Origin: Massilia sp. erpn
Lineage (GTDB): Bacteria > Pseudomonadota > Gammaproteobacteria > Burkholderiales > Burkholderiaceae_D
Direction of reading: 5' to 3'
DNA length: 64,000 nucleotides
Assembly: GCF_024400215.1 (NCBI RefSeq)
Contig: NZ_CP053748.1
Location: 2,356,001 to 2,420,000, forward strand
Shown here in pieces: positions 16,795 to 27,377 of this stretch. The notes under the pieces are model-generated. The model had not been told where the DNA came from and did not search any database. It saw only the letters and a list, made by a program, of their open reading frames with translations. Each line of letters starts with the position of its first letter. Position 1 is the stretch's first letter. The translations under genes and the position numbers were made by a program.

Positions 16795-17436
16795 TCAGGG
16801 CAGGATGCTGCCGTGCCGGCGCGGGATGCCGAGTTCGCGCCGCAGCTCCTTGGCGCGCCGCCAGTGTTTCTCGCCGGGGAAGCGGATGCACAGTTCTTCC
16901 CAGGCATTGCGTGGAATGCCGCGGAACAGGCGCAGGAACCGGTTGGGCGATGTGGGCATGCCCTCGTAGAGTAACTGGTTGCCGATCACCTCGGCCTGGC
17001 CGCCGCCGCGCATGAAGACGCGCAGCCGCGTGCCTTCGGGCAGGAAGAGCGCTTTCCAGAAATAGCCGCGCCCGCTTGCCAGGCGGGCTGCCGCCAGTGC
17101 GCTGACGGCGTCCCAGGTGCCCTGCGGCAGCGGCTGCGGCGCAAGCTTGGCGGCGGACGATGCCATTGCCGGATATGGCAAAGCGAGAGCGGCAGCGGCG
17201 GGGGCGGCATAGCCAGCAGTTCCGGATTCAGCGTCAGCATCGGCCTCGGCCTCGGTATCGATGCCTGCGCTTGCATCGGCCTCGGCTAGTTGACGGTCCA
17301 GCCAGCTTTCGACGGCTTCGCTGATGGTGGCGGAAAGCTGGTCCAGCGCGTCGTGCTGATCAAGCCAGTTCATCAAGCGCAATAGAGTGTGGGGTGCTAC
17401 TTCGCCACTCCCTATGGCAAATCTGCTCTTTTTCAT
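16795..17436 (-). CDS. Unknown protein; possible ribbon-helix-helix N-terminus, iteron array upstream
   Basis: 213 residues, not recognised. Residues 1-50 (KKSRFAIGSGEVAPHTLLRL, then LSATISEAVESWLDRQLAE) have a short strand and two helices, compatible with a ribbon-helix-helix DNA-binding fold, but this is only a guess. Residues 50-90 are a low-complexity Ala/Glu/Asp linker. The C-terminal 110 residues (GYFWKALFLPEGTRLRVFMR, GIPRNAWEELCIRFPGEKHW) are conserved-looking, aromatic and basic. The ATG has GAGG 9 bases upstream. A phased TGCTCT/AGAGCA array lies in its leader and runs into the 5' end of the coding region, suggesting autoregulation. Confidence 0.7.
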   Translation of the reverse strand: MKKSRFAIGSGEVAPHTLLRLMNWLDQHDALDQLSATISEAVESWLDRQLAEADASAGIDTEAEADADAESGTAGYAAPAAAALALPYPAMASSAAKLAPQPLPQGTWDAVSALAAARLASGRGYFWKALFLPEGTRLRVFMRGGGQAEVIGNQLLYEGMPTSPNRFLRLFRGIPRNAWEELCIRFPGEKHWRRAKELRRELGIPRRHGSILP

Positions 17437-17588
17437 GATGGGCCTCGTCAATGCGTGAAAACCTGCTCTTTTCTGCTCTAACTTGCTCTAATTGGACTGT
17501 GGGGTAGGGGAAAAGTTCCGAAAGAGCGCTGTAGAGCAGAAAAGAGCAGAAAATCACGCCACCCAAAAAATTAGAGCAATTTAGAGCA
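17424..17588. repeat. Phased hexamer (iteron-like) array TGCTCT / AGAGCA
   Basis: TGCTCT occurs at 17424, 17464, 17474 and 17484. AGAGCA occurs at 17533, 17543, 17573 and 17583, with a degenerate AGAGCG at 17523. Within each block every start differs by a multiple of exactly 10 bases, so the sites share one face of the helix. The two blocks are in opposite orientation; the segments 17462-17479 and 17533-17550 form a perfect 18-bp inverted repeat. This is the only notable content of the gap between the unknown gene and the AraC gene. Confidence 0.85.
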
Positions 17589-17625
17589 AATTTGCCATAG
17601 GGAGCCGCGAGGAGATCCCCCACCC

Positions 17626-18465
17626 TCAATTCCGGCGCGCCGGCCGCAGGAATTGCTCGGGCGTATGGCCGGCGAATTCCTGGAAGTCGTGAATCAGATG
17701 GGATTGGTCGAAATAGCCGCAATCGAGGGCGAGGGCAGCCCAGTCGATGCTTAGGGCCGCTGTCGCCGCAGTCGTGCCCGCGCCGGCACGCGCGTCCGTG
17801 CCCGCCGCCCCAGCCGTCCCGGCAGCATGTTGGCTGAGTACGGCGGTGGCGCGCCGAAAGCGGCAGATGCGCGCAAACAGCTTGGGCGGCAAGCCAACCT
17901 GATCGCGGAACTGGGCGGCCAGATGCTGGCGGCTGACGCCGAAGCGTTCGGCCAGCGCATCCACGCGCAGCAAGCCGTGCGTCGTCTCGATGGCCGCCAC
18001 CGCTGCCCGCGCCAGCGAGGCCGCCTCCACCTTGCCCGCCAACAAACGTGCGCGTTTCAGCAGCGCCTGCTCAATCACGTGCAGCCGCTGTTGATGGCTG
18101 AGTTCATCAGCCCAGAGCGCATCCTGCAGCCGGTCGGCCTCGGCCCGCCCCCATAGCAGATCGAGGTCGGCGCGCTGATCGCTGAGTCCGGCCAAAGGCA
18201 GGCCGAGGAAATGCCGCGCCGCGCCGGGCCGGAAGCGCACCGCCACCGTGCGCACGCGGCCCGCCGACGGCACCTCGATAAACGAGCTCATCATGCCCAC
18301 GGCAAAGGCTGGCGCGCCCTGGTCCTGCCACAGGATATCCACGCAATTGTCGGGCAGCACGCGGTGCCAGTGCGGCGCCGGCCCCGCCGCGCGCGCCTCG
18401 GCCGCCCACAGGCAGGCAATATAGGGACGCAAGGCGGGGTGGGGCGGATACTCCCGGTACAACAT
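17626..18465 (-). CDS. AraC-family transcriptional regulator with insertion in its HTH domain
   Basis: 279 residues. The N-terminal sensor part (YREYPPHPALRPYIACLW, VLPDNCVDILWQ, VRFRPGAARHFLGLPL) is of the DUF6597 type often seen in this family. The C-terminal AraC domain has a first helix-turn-helix (VDALAERFGVSRQHLAAQFRDQVG) and a second one (LALDCGYFDQSHLIHDFQEFAGHTPEQFL). Between them is an unusual Ala/Gly/Thr-rich insert of about 27 residues. The Met with GGAG 8 bases upstream was chosen. Target genes are not evident. Confidence 0.85.
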   Translation of the reverse strand: MLYREYPPHPALRPYIACLWAAEARAAGPAPHWHRVLPDNCVDILWQDQGAPAFAVGMMSSFIEVPSAGRVRTVAVRFRPGAARHFLGLPLAGLSDQRADLDLLWGRAEADRLQDALWADELSHQQRLHVIEQALLKRARLLAGKVEAASLARAAVAAIETTHGLLRVDALAERFGVSRQHLAAQFRDQVGLPPKLFARICRFRRATAVLSQHAAGTAGAAGTDARAGAGTTAATAALSIDWAALALDCGYFDQSHLIHDFQEFAGHTPEQFLRPARRN

Positions 18466-18527
18466 GCATAATCTCCGGCAAGAAAACATCGCAGGCGCGC
18501 CCGCGCAACAGGCGGGCGGCGAAGCAG

Positions 18528-21211
<2,684 letters not shown>

Positions 21212-21217
21212 ACACTT

Positions 21218-21802
21218 ATGGCAATGACGACTCCAACATTCATCCGCCTGGCGCGCAACGCCGCGCTGGCGGCGCTGCTGGCGGCCAGCGTGGCCGCCTG
21301 CGGCTTCCATCTGCGCGGCTCGAGCGGCAACTACACCCTGCCTTTCCCTTCGCTGTACGTGGGCTTGCCGGAGTCGTCGCCGCTGGCGATTGACCTGAAG
21401 CGCAATATCCGCGCCAACGGCCATACCGAAGTCGTGAACGATCCGAAGCGTGCCGACGGCATCATCGAGGTGCTCAACGATCCGGAGAAGACGCGCAGCA
21501 AGTCCATCCTGTCGCTGAACCGCAATGGCCGCGTGCGCGAATACCTGCTCAGCTACACCATTGTCTTCCGCGTGCGCGACCCGGCCGGCAACGAGCTGCT
21601 GGCGCCGACCCAGATCCAGCTGACGCGCCCGATCACTTTCAGCGACACCCAGCTGCTGGCGAAGGAGCAGGAAGAAGCCTTGCTGTACAAGGATATGCAG
21701 ACCGACCTGGTGCAGCAGATGATGCGCCGCATGGCGGCCATCAAACCGGTGGTGCAGATGTCGGTGGCGCCAGCCACGCCCGTCGCCCCGCCCAAGGAGT
21801 AA
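21218..21802 (+). CDS. lptE: LPS-assembly lipoprotein LptE
   Basis: A 194-residue outer-membrane lipoprotein that plugs the LptD barrel. The signal peptide ends in the lipobox VAAC, followed directly by GFHLRGS, the typical start of mature LptE (formerly RlpB). Lengths and the alpha/beta pattern fit. It is 6 bases after leuS and 7 bases before holA, the conserved leuS-lptE-holA order. LptD, its partner, is encoded at 2.1 kb in this window. Confidence 0.93.
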   Translation: MAMTTPTFIRLARNAALAALLAASVAACGFHLRGSSGNYTLPFPSLYVGLPESSPLAIDLKRNIRANGHTEVVNDPKRADGIIEVLNDPEKTRSKSILSLNRNGRVREYLLSYTIVFRVRDPAGNELLAPTQIQLTRPITFSDTQLLAKEQEEALLYKDMQTDLVQQMMRRMAAIKPVVQMSVAPATPVAPPKE

Positions 21803-21809
21803 GCTTTTC

Positions 21810-22826
21810 ATGCAGTTGCGCGCCGATGCGCTGGACGCCCACGTCGCCAAACCCTTGGCGGCGCTGTACGTCATCACCAGCGATGAACACTTGCTGGCGC
21901 TGGAAGCGGCCGACAAGATCCGCCGCGCCGCGCGCGCGCAGGGCTATTCCGAGCGCGAGGTGCTCTCTGTCGAGCGCAGCTTCAAATGGGGCGAGCTGCT
22001 GGCGGCGAACCAGGCCATGTCCCTGTTCGGCGACAAGAAACTGATCGAGCTGCGCATCCCGTCCGGCAAGCCGGGCAAGGATGGCGGCGCGGCCCTGCAG
22101 AACTATGTCAAGGATATCAGCCCCGACAACCTGACCCTGATCACCCTGCCCAAGCTCGATTGGCAGACGCAGAAGGCAGCCTGGGTGGCGGCGCTGCAGC
22201 AGGGCGCGGTGTATATCGATATCCCGAATATCGAGCGCAACCAGCTGCCCAACTGGATCGCCATGCGCCTGGCGCAGCAGAATCAGAGCGTGGAGCGGCA
22301 AAGCCTGGACTTCATCGCCGACCGCGTGGAAGGCAATCTGCTGGCGGCGCACCAGGAAATCCAGAAACTGGGCCTGCTGCACCCGCCCGGCAAACTGACC
22401 CACGAGCAGGTGCACGATGCCGTGCTGAATGTGGCGCGCTACGATGTCTTCAAGCTCAGCGAAGCCATGCTGGCCGGCGATCCGGCGCGCCTGGTGCGCA
22501 TGCTGGAAGGCTTGCAGGGCGAGGGTGAAGCCCTGCCGCTGGTGCTGTGGGCCGTGTCGGAGGAAATCCGCACGCTGTTGAAATTGAAGGCGGGCATGGC
22601 GCAGGGCCGTCCGCTGGGCGCTCTGCTCAAGGAATACCGCATCTGGGGTCCGCGCGAGCGCATGATGGACGGCGCGCTGCGCCGCCTGTCCCTGAACACA
22701 CTGGAGTCGGCGCTGCAGCAGGCGGCTCAGGTGGACAAGATGGTCAAGGGCTTGCGCGCGAAAGCGTTCGCAGGCGATGCCTGGGACGCCATGCTGCAGC
22801 TGGCGCTCACCGTGGCCCGCGCTTAA
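21810..22826 (+). CDS. holA: DNA polymerase III subunit delta
   Basis: A 338-residue clamp-loader subunit, which opens the beta clamp. The N-terminal AAA-like domain has LAALYVITSDEHLLALEAADKIRR. The middle shows SLFGDKKLIELRIPSGKPG, the wrench-like region typical of HolA, and the C-terminal collar region has ILLRLKAG-like helices (EEIRTLLKLKAGMAQGR). AAGGAG lies 11 bases before the ATG. It follows lptE, as in many proteobacteria. Confidence 0.94.
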   Translation: MQLRADALDAHVAKPLAALYVITSDEHLLALEAADKIRRAARAQGYSEREVLSVERSFKWGELLAANQAMSLFGDKKLIELRIPSGKPGKDGGAALQNYVKDISPDNLTLITLPKLDWQTQKAAWVAALQQGAVYIDIPNIERNQLPNWIAMRLAQQNQSVERQSLDFIADRVEGNLLAAHQEIQKLGLLHPPGKLTHEQVHDAVLNVARYDVFKLSEAMLAGDPARLVRMLEGLQGEGEALPLVLWAVSEEIRTLLKLKAGMAQGRPLGALLKEYRIWGPRERMMDGALRRLSLNTLESALQQAAQVDKMVKGLRAKAFAGDAWDAMLQLALTVARA

Positions 22827-22848
22827 GCGCCGGGCAGCAGGATAGATC

Positions 22849-24114
22849 ATGAACATCACTGAATATATGGAACAGGTCGGACGCCAGGCGCGCGCCGCCT
22901 CGCGCGCCATGGCGCGCGCCGACGGCGCCACGCGCAACCGCGCCCTGGGCCTGATCGCCGACGCCATCGAGCGCGATGCCGCCGTGCTGCGCGCCGCCAA
23001 CCAGCTCGACCTGGACGCCGCGCGCGCCGCCGGCATGGCGCCGGCCATGCTGGACCGCCTGGCCCTGTCCGAGCAGGCGATTGCCACCATGGTGGCCGGC
23101 CTGCGCCAGATCGTCTCCCTGCCCGACCCGATCGGCGAAATCTCGAATATGAAAAGCCGCCCGAGCGGCATCCAGGTCGGCCAGATGCGTGTGCCGCTGG
23201 GCGTGATCGGCATCATCTATGAAGCGCGTCCCAACGTCACGGTGGACGCGGCCGGCCTGTGCATCAAGAGCGGCAACGCCACCATCCTGCGCGGCGGTTC
23301 GGAAGCGATCCACTGCAACCGCGCCCTGGCCGCGCTGGTGAAGGAAGGCCTGGCCGGCGCCGGCCTGCCGGCCGACGGCGTGCAGGTGGTCGACACCACC
23401 GACCGCGCCGCCGTGGGCGCCCTGATCACCATGCCGCAGTATGTGGACGTGATCGTGCCGCGCGGCGGCAAGGGCCTGATCGCGCGCCTGATGGCCGAGG
23501 CCACGGTGCCGATGATCAAGCACCTGGACGGCATCTGCCACGTCTACATCGACGCCAAGGCCGACCTGCAAAAGGCGCTGGATATCGCCTACAACGCCAA
23601 ATGCCACCGCTACGGCACCTGCAACACCATGGAAACGCTGCTGGTGGCGCGCGCCATCGCGCCCACCGTGCTGCCCGAGCTGGCCAAGCGCTATCTAGGC
23701 CAGCAGGTCGAGCTGCGCGCCGACGCCGAAGCCCACGCCATCCTGGAAGGCTACCCGCACCTGGCGCGCGCCACGGAAGAGGACTGGGCCACCGAATACC
23801 TGGCGCCGATCCTGGCCGTGCGTGTGGTGGACGGCATCGACGCCGCCATGGAGCACATCAACACCTGGTCGTCCAAGCACACCGAAGCGATCGTCACCGA
23901 AGACTACAGCGACGCCCTGCGCTTCCTGCGCGAAGTCGACTCCGCCTCGGTCATGGTGAACGCCTCGACCCGTTTCGCCGACGGCTTCGAATACGGCCTG
24001 GGCGCGGAAATCGGCATCTCCAACGACAAGCTGCACGCGCGCGGCCCGGTCGGCCTGGAAGGACTGACCTCGCTCAAATACGTGGTCTTCGGCCACGGCG
24101 AAGTCCGCAAGTAA
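22849..24114 (+). CDS. proA: Gamma-glutamyl phosphate reductase ProA
   Basis: A 421-residue cytoplasmic enzyme of proline synthesis that reduces gamma-glutamyl phosphate to glutamate semialdehyde with NADPH. The nucleotide-binding region is [21 protein letters not shown]. The catalytic Cys lies in [19 protein letters not shown], and the C-terminus has the conserved [21 protein letters not shown] and [13 protein letters not shown]. Length is as expected. It is 22 bases downstream of holA and likely co-transcribed. Confidence 0.96.
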   Translation: MNITEYMEQVGRQARAASRAMARADGATRNRALGLIADAIERDAAVLRAANQLDLDAARAAGMAPAMLDRLALSEQAIATMVAGLRQIVSLPDPIGEISNMKSRPSGIQVGQMRVPLGVIGIIYEARPNVTVDAAGLCIKSGNATILRGGSEAIHCNRALAALVKEGLAGAGLPADGVQVVDTTDRAAVGALITMPQYVDVIVPRGGKGLIARLMAEATVPMIKHLDGICHVYIDAKADLQKALDIAYNAKCHRYGTCNTMETLLVARAIAPTVLPELAKRYLGQQVELRADAEAHAILEGYPHLARATEEDWATEYLAPILAVRVVDGIDAAMEHINTWSSKHTEAIVTEDYSDALRFLREVDSASVMVNASTRFADGFEYGLGAEIGISNDKLHARGPVGLEGLTSLKYVVFGHGEVRK

Positions 24115-24154
24115 GCCACGCAACTAAGCACGCCATCACGCCTCAAGGAAAGCC

Positions 24155-24583
24155 ATGCTCTGGATCAAAGCCCTGCACATCGTCTTCATCGCCTCCTGGT
24201 TCGCCGGCCTGTTCTACCTGCCGCGCATCTTCGTCAACCTGGCGCTGGAAGGCGAGGGCCCGGCGCGCGAACGCCTGCTGCTGATGGCGCGCAAGCTGTA
24301 CCGCTTCACCACCATGCTGGCGCTGCCGGCCCTGGTGTTCGGCGCATGGCTGGTCTGGCTGCAATACGGCGGCGGCGAGCAGTTCAAGCTGCCCGGCTGG
24401 CTGCACGCCAAGCTCACGCTGGTGCTGCTGATTGTGGGCTACCACCACGCCTGCGGCTCGCTGCTGAAGAAATTCGAGCGCGGCGTGAATCAGCGCGGCC
24501 ACAAATGGTATCGCTGGTTCAACGAAGTGCCGGTGCTGCTGCTGCTGGCCGTGACCATCCTGGTTGTCGTCAAACCATTTTAA
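24155..24583 (+). CDS. hemJ: Protoporphyrinogen IX oxidase HemJ
   Basis: A 142-residue inner-membrane protein with four hydrophobic segments. The pattern LWIKALHIVFIASWFAGLFYLPRIFVN at the N-terminus, with the conserved His and Arg, and KLTLVLLIVGYHHAC in the third segment fit the HemJ (CopD/UPF0093) family, which replaces HemG/HemY in heme synthesis of many proteobacteria. An AAGGAA site is 6 bases upstream of the ATG. It follows proA by 40 bases. Confidence 0.88.
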   Translation: MLWIKALHIVFIASWFAGLFYLPRIFVNLALEGEGPARERLLLMARKLYRFTTMLALPALVFGAWLVWLQYGGGEQFKLPGWLHAKLTLVLLIVGYHHACGSLLKKFERGVNQRGHKWYRWFNEVPVLLLLAVTILVVVKPF

Positions 24584-24637
24584 TCAGCGGGCGGCAGCGG
24601 CCGTCCGCCTTCACTCAACGGATAAAGGGTACACCTT

Positions 24638-25876
24638 ATGACCTCTTATTTCTGCCCCTGCCCACGCGGCATGGAAGCGGCGCTGGCCGAGGAACTGGGC
24701 GAAATCGCCCTGGACAGCGCCACGCTCAAAGTGCACAACCAGGTGCCGGGCGGCGTGCACTGCTCGGGCGACCTGTACGACGCCTACCGCATCAACCTGC
24801 ATTCGCGCATCGCTTCGCGCGTGCTGATGCGCATGGGCGTCTGCCACTACCAGAACGAAAACGATATCTACGACCTGGTGCTGGCCCAGCCCTGGGAAGA
24901 ATGGTTCGGCGTGGACCACACCATCCGCGTTGACGTCACGGCCATCAAGTCGCCGCTGAAAAGCATCGAGTTCACCACGCTGAAAATCAAGGATGCCGTC
25001 TGCGACCGCTTCCGCGATATGTACGGCAAGCGTCCCTCGGTCAATACGCGCGAGCCGGACATGCGCATCGCCGGCTTCCTCGACCAGCGCCAGTTCATCA
25101 TCTACCTGGACACTTCGGGCGAAGCTCTGTTCAAGCGCGGCTGGCGCACCGAAACCGGCGACGCCCCGCTGCGCGAGAACCTGGCCGCCGGCCTGCTGCG
25201 CGTCTCGGGCTGGAAGCCGGGCGTGCCCCTGTTCGACCCGATGTGCGGCTCCGGCACCATCCTGTGCGAAGCGGCGCAGATGGTGCAGGGCGTGCCGCCC
25301 GGCGCGCGCCGCCGTTTCGCCTTCGAGAAGTTCCACGACTTCGACCCCGCCCCATGGCAGGCGATGAAGGCCGCCATCAAGCCGCATCCGTTGCCGGCCG
25401 AGCCGACCATCTTCGGTTCCGACATCTCGGGCGATATGGTGGCCATGACGCGCCACAATCTGCGCAGCGCCGGCATCCTGTTCGAGGTGCCGCTCAAGCA
25501 GATCGAGGCGCAGCAGGTGCAGGCGCCGACCACCGAAGCGGGCATCATGCTGACCAATCCGCCCTACGGCGAGCGGATCGGCGTGCGCGGCGACAGCACC
25601 CTGGCCGAGGACGATCTGGCGAAGTCCTTCTACGCCGATTTCAGCTCCACGCTCAAGCAGCGTTTCGCCGGCTGGACCGCCTATCTGTTCACCGCCGACC
25701 TGGGCCTGCCCAAGATGCTGCGCCTGAAGGAATCGCGCAAGACGCCATTCTTCAACGGCGCCCTCGAATGCCGCCTGTTCCGCTTCGATATGGTGGCCGG
25801 TTTCAACCGCCGCGAGGAAGCCAAGCCGAAGACCGACGCCGCCGCCGCGCCTGCGCCGGTGCCCAAGGCCGAGTAA
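24638..25876 (+). CDS. THUMP-domain class I RNA methyltransferase (RlmL N-terminal-like)
   Basis: A 412-residue cytoplasmic enzyme. The N-terminal 160 residues form a ferredoxin-like plus THUMP RNA-binding region (PCPRGMEAALAEELGEIAL, VDVTAIKSPLKSIEFTTLKIKDA). The Rossmann methyltransferase has motif I DPMCGSGTILCEAA near residue 200 and motif IV TNPPYGERIG near 307, the signature of exocyclic N-methylation. The likely target is 23S rRNA guanine, as for the RlmL N-domain, but the C-terminal RlmK half is absent. The last 25 residues are an Ala/Pro/Lys tail. Confidence 0.85.
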   Translation: MTSYFCPCPRGMEAALAEELGEIALDSATLKVHNQVPGGVHCSGDLYDAYRINLHSRIASRVLMRMGVCHYQNENDIYDLVLAQPWEEWFGVDHTIRVDVTAIKSPLKSIEFTTLKIKDAVCDRFRDMYGKRPSVNTREPDMRIAGFLDQRQFIIYLDTSGEALFKRGWRTETGDAPLRENLAAGLLRVSGWKPGVPLFDPMCGSGTILCEAAQMVQGVPPGARRRFAFEKFHDFDPAPWQAMKAAIKPHPLPAEPTIFGSDISGDMVAMTRHNLRSAGILFEVPLKQIEAQQVQAPTTEAGIMLTNPPYGERIGVRGDSTLAEDDLAKSFYADFSSTLKQRFAGWTAYLFTADLGLPKMLRLKESRKTPFFNGALECRLFRFDMVAGFNRREEAKPKTDAAAAPAPVPKAE

Positions 25877-25963
25877 GTCCTGTTGTAGCGCGCCGCATCG
25901 GCTGCGGCGCATCCGGCGGCGGGCTTGTCCCGCCGTCCCTGTCCCAGAGCCGGAGTAAAGCCG

Positions 25964-27256
25964 ATGTTCCCCAACCCGAATCCCCCGTCCGAACTGCCGC
26001 CCGACCCGGTGCAGTCGGTGCCGCCGCCCGCGCCGCGTCCGCGCCCCCCGCTGGCGCCGGCCGCCCTGGCCGCCGTGCTGGCCGGCCTGTCGATGCTGGG
26101 GCCATTCAGCATCGACGCCTATCTGCCGGCCTTCCCGGCCATCCAGACCAGCTTGAAGGCGACCCCCTTGCAGGTGCAGCAAAGCCTGAGCGCCTATATG
26201 GCCGCGTTCGCGCTGATGGTGTTGTGGCATGGCGCGCTGTCGGACGCCTTCGGCCGCCGCAATGTGATCCTGGTGGCCCTGGTGGCTTTTGCCCTCGGCA
26301 CCATCGGCTGCGCCGCCGCCCACAGTGTCGAATACCTGTGGTTCTTCCGCATCGTGCAAGGCTTGTCGGCCGGCGCCGGCGTGGTGGTGGGGCGCGCCAT
26401 CATCCGCGATCTGTACGCCGACGCGGCGGCGGCCCGCCTGTTGTCCCTGGTGACCATGATCTTCTCGATCGCGCCCGCCGTGGCCCCGATTCTGGGCGGC
26501 CTGATCGTGACCGCCTTCGACTGGCGCGCCATCTTCCTCGCCCTGCTGCTGTATACGGTGCTGCTGTTTATCGTCTGTTACCGCCGCCTGCCGGAAACCC
26601 TGCCGCCGGCCCAGCGCCAGCCTTTCAATCCGCGCTTCCTGCTGCGCAGCTATGCCAGCGTGCTCGGTTCGCCGCCCTTCCTGCTGAAATCGGGCGTGGT
26701 GGCCTTTAATTTCGCCGGCCTGTTCATCTGCATCACTTCGGCGCCGGAAGCCCTGCCCAGCCAGTTGGGCCTGGGGCCGCAGCAGTTCGGCTGGCTGTTC
26801 ATTCCAGCCGTTTCCGGCATCTTCCTGGGAGCGCTGGCCGCCAACCGCATCGTTGGCCGCATCAGCTTTGCGCGCCAGATCGGCCTGGGTTTTTGTTTCC
26901 TGATCGCGGCGGCCAGCGTGAATGTGGCCTACCACCTGTGGCTGCCGCCGGCCCTGCCGTGGAGCATGCTGCCGCTGTTCGTCTACACCTTCGGCATGTC
27001 GGTGGTGGCGCCGGCCGCCACCTTGCTGGCGCTCGACCTGTTCCCGAATATCCGCGGCACGGCCGCCTCCTGCCAATCGTTCGCCAGCACCCTGCTGGGC
27101 GCCGTGGTGGCCGGGGTGGTGGCGCCCCTGGTCTCGCATTCGCTGTTACTAATTGCCGCTGGGCAATTGTTATTTGCGGTTACGTCCTTGGCTTTGTGGT
27201 TGACGGCGCGCCTATACCAGCGCATGCTATCAGCCCATCCGGTACAACACTCTTAA
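25964..27256 (+). CDS. Bcr/CflA-type multidrug efflux MFS transporter
   Basis: A 430-residue inner-membrane protein with twelve hydrophobic segments after a Pro-rich cytoplasmic N-terminus of about 30 residues. Characteristic motifs are FSIDAYLPAFPAIQ in TM1, GALSDAFGRRNVILVAL (MFS motif A) and GVVVGRAIIRDLYADAAAARLLSLV plus SIAPAVAPILGG (drug:H+ antiporter motif C region). The family exports bicyclomycin, chloramphenicol-like drugs or sulfonamides; the substrate here is unknown. GC hairpins precede it and it seems to have its own transcript. Confidence 0.88.
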   Translation: MFPNPNPPSELPPDPVQSVPPPAPRPRPPLAPAALAAVLAGLSMLGPFSIDAYLPAFPAIQTSLKATPLQVQQSLSAYMAAFALMVLWHGALSDAFGRRNVILVALVAFALGTIGCAAAHSVEYLWFFRIVQGLSAGAGVVVGRAIIRDLYADAAAARLLSLVTMIFSIAPAVAPILGGLIVTAFDWRAIFLALLLYTVLLFIVCYRRLPETLPPAQRQPFNPRFLLRSYASVLGSPPFLLKSGVVAFNFAGLFICITSAPEALPSQLGLGPQQFGWLFIPAVSGIFLGALAANRIVGRISFARQIGLGFCFLIAAASVNVAYHLWLPPALPWSMLPLFVYTFGMSVVAPAATLLALDLFPNIRGTAASCQSFASTLLGAVVAGVVAPLVSHSLLLIAAGQLLFAVTSLALWLTARLYQRMLSAHPVQHS

Positions 27257-27377
27257 CCACAGGAAAATATTAGTAGGAAATTTTTCTTGCTAATAAGTTA
27301 TGACACATTTATCCTTGGATAATTTCGGCGCACGGGTATACCACGTTTCACTTCCTGGACTACGTTAACTGGCGGCA
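27257..27377. promoter_or_regulatory. AT-rich leader of the HDOD/GGDEF/Sel1 operon
   Basis: This gap is markedly AT-rich compared with its surroundings. It holds an imperfect inverted repeat, ATTAGTAGGAAA ... TTTCTTGCTAAT (about 27270-27297), that may be an operator or a 5' hairpin. No consensus promoter was certain. Confidence 0.35.
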
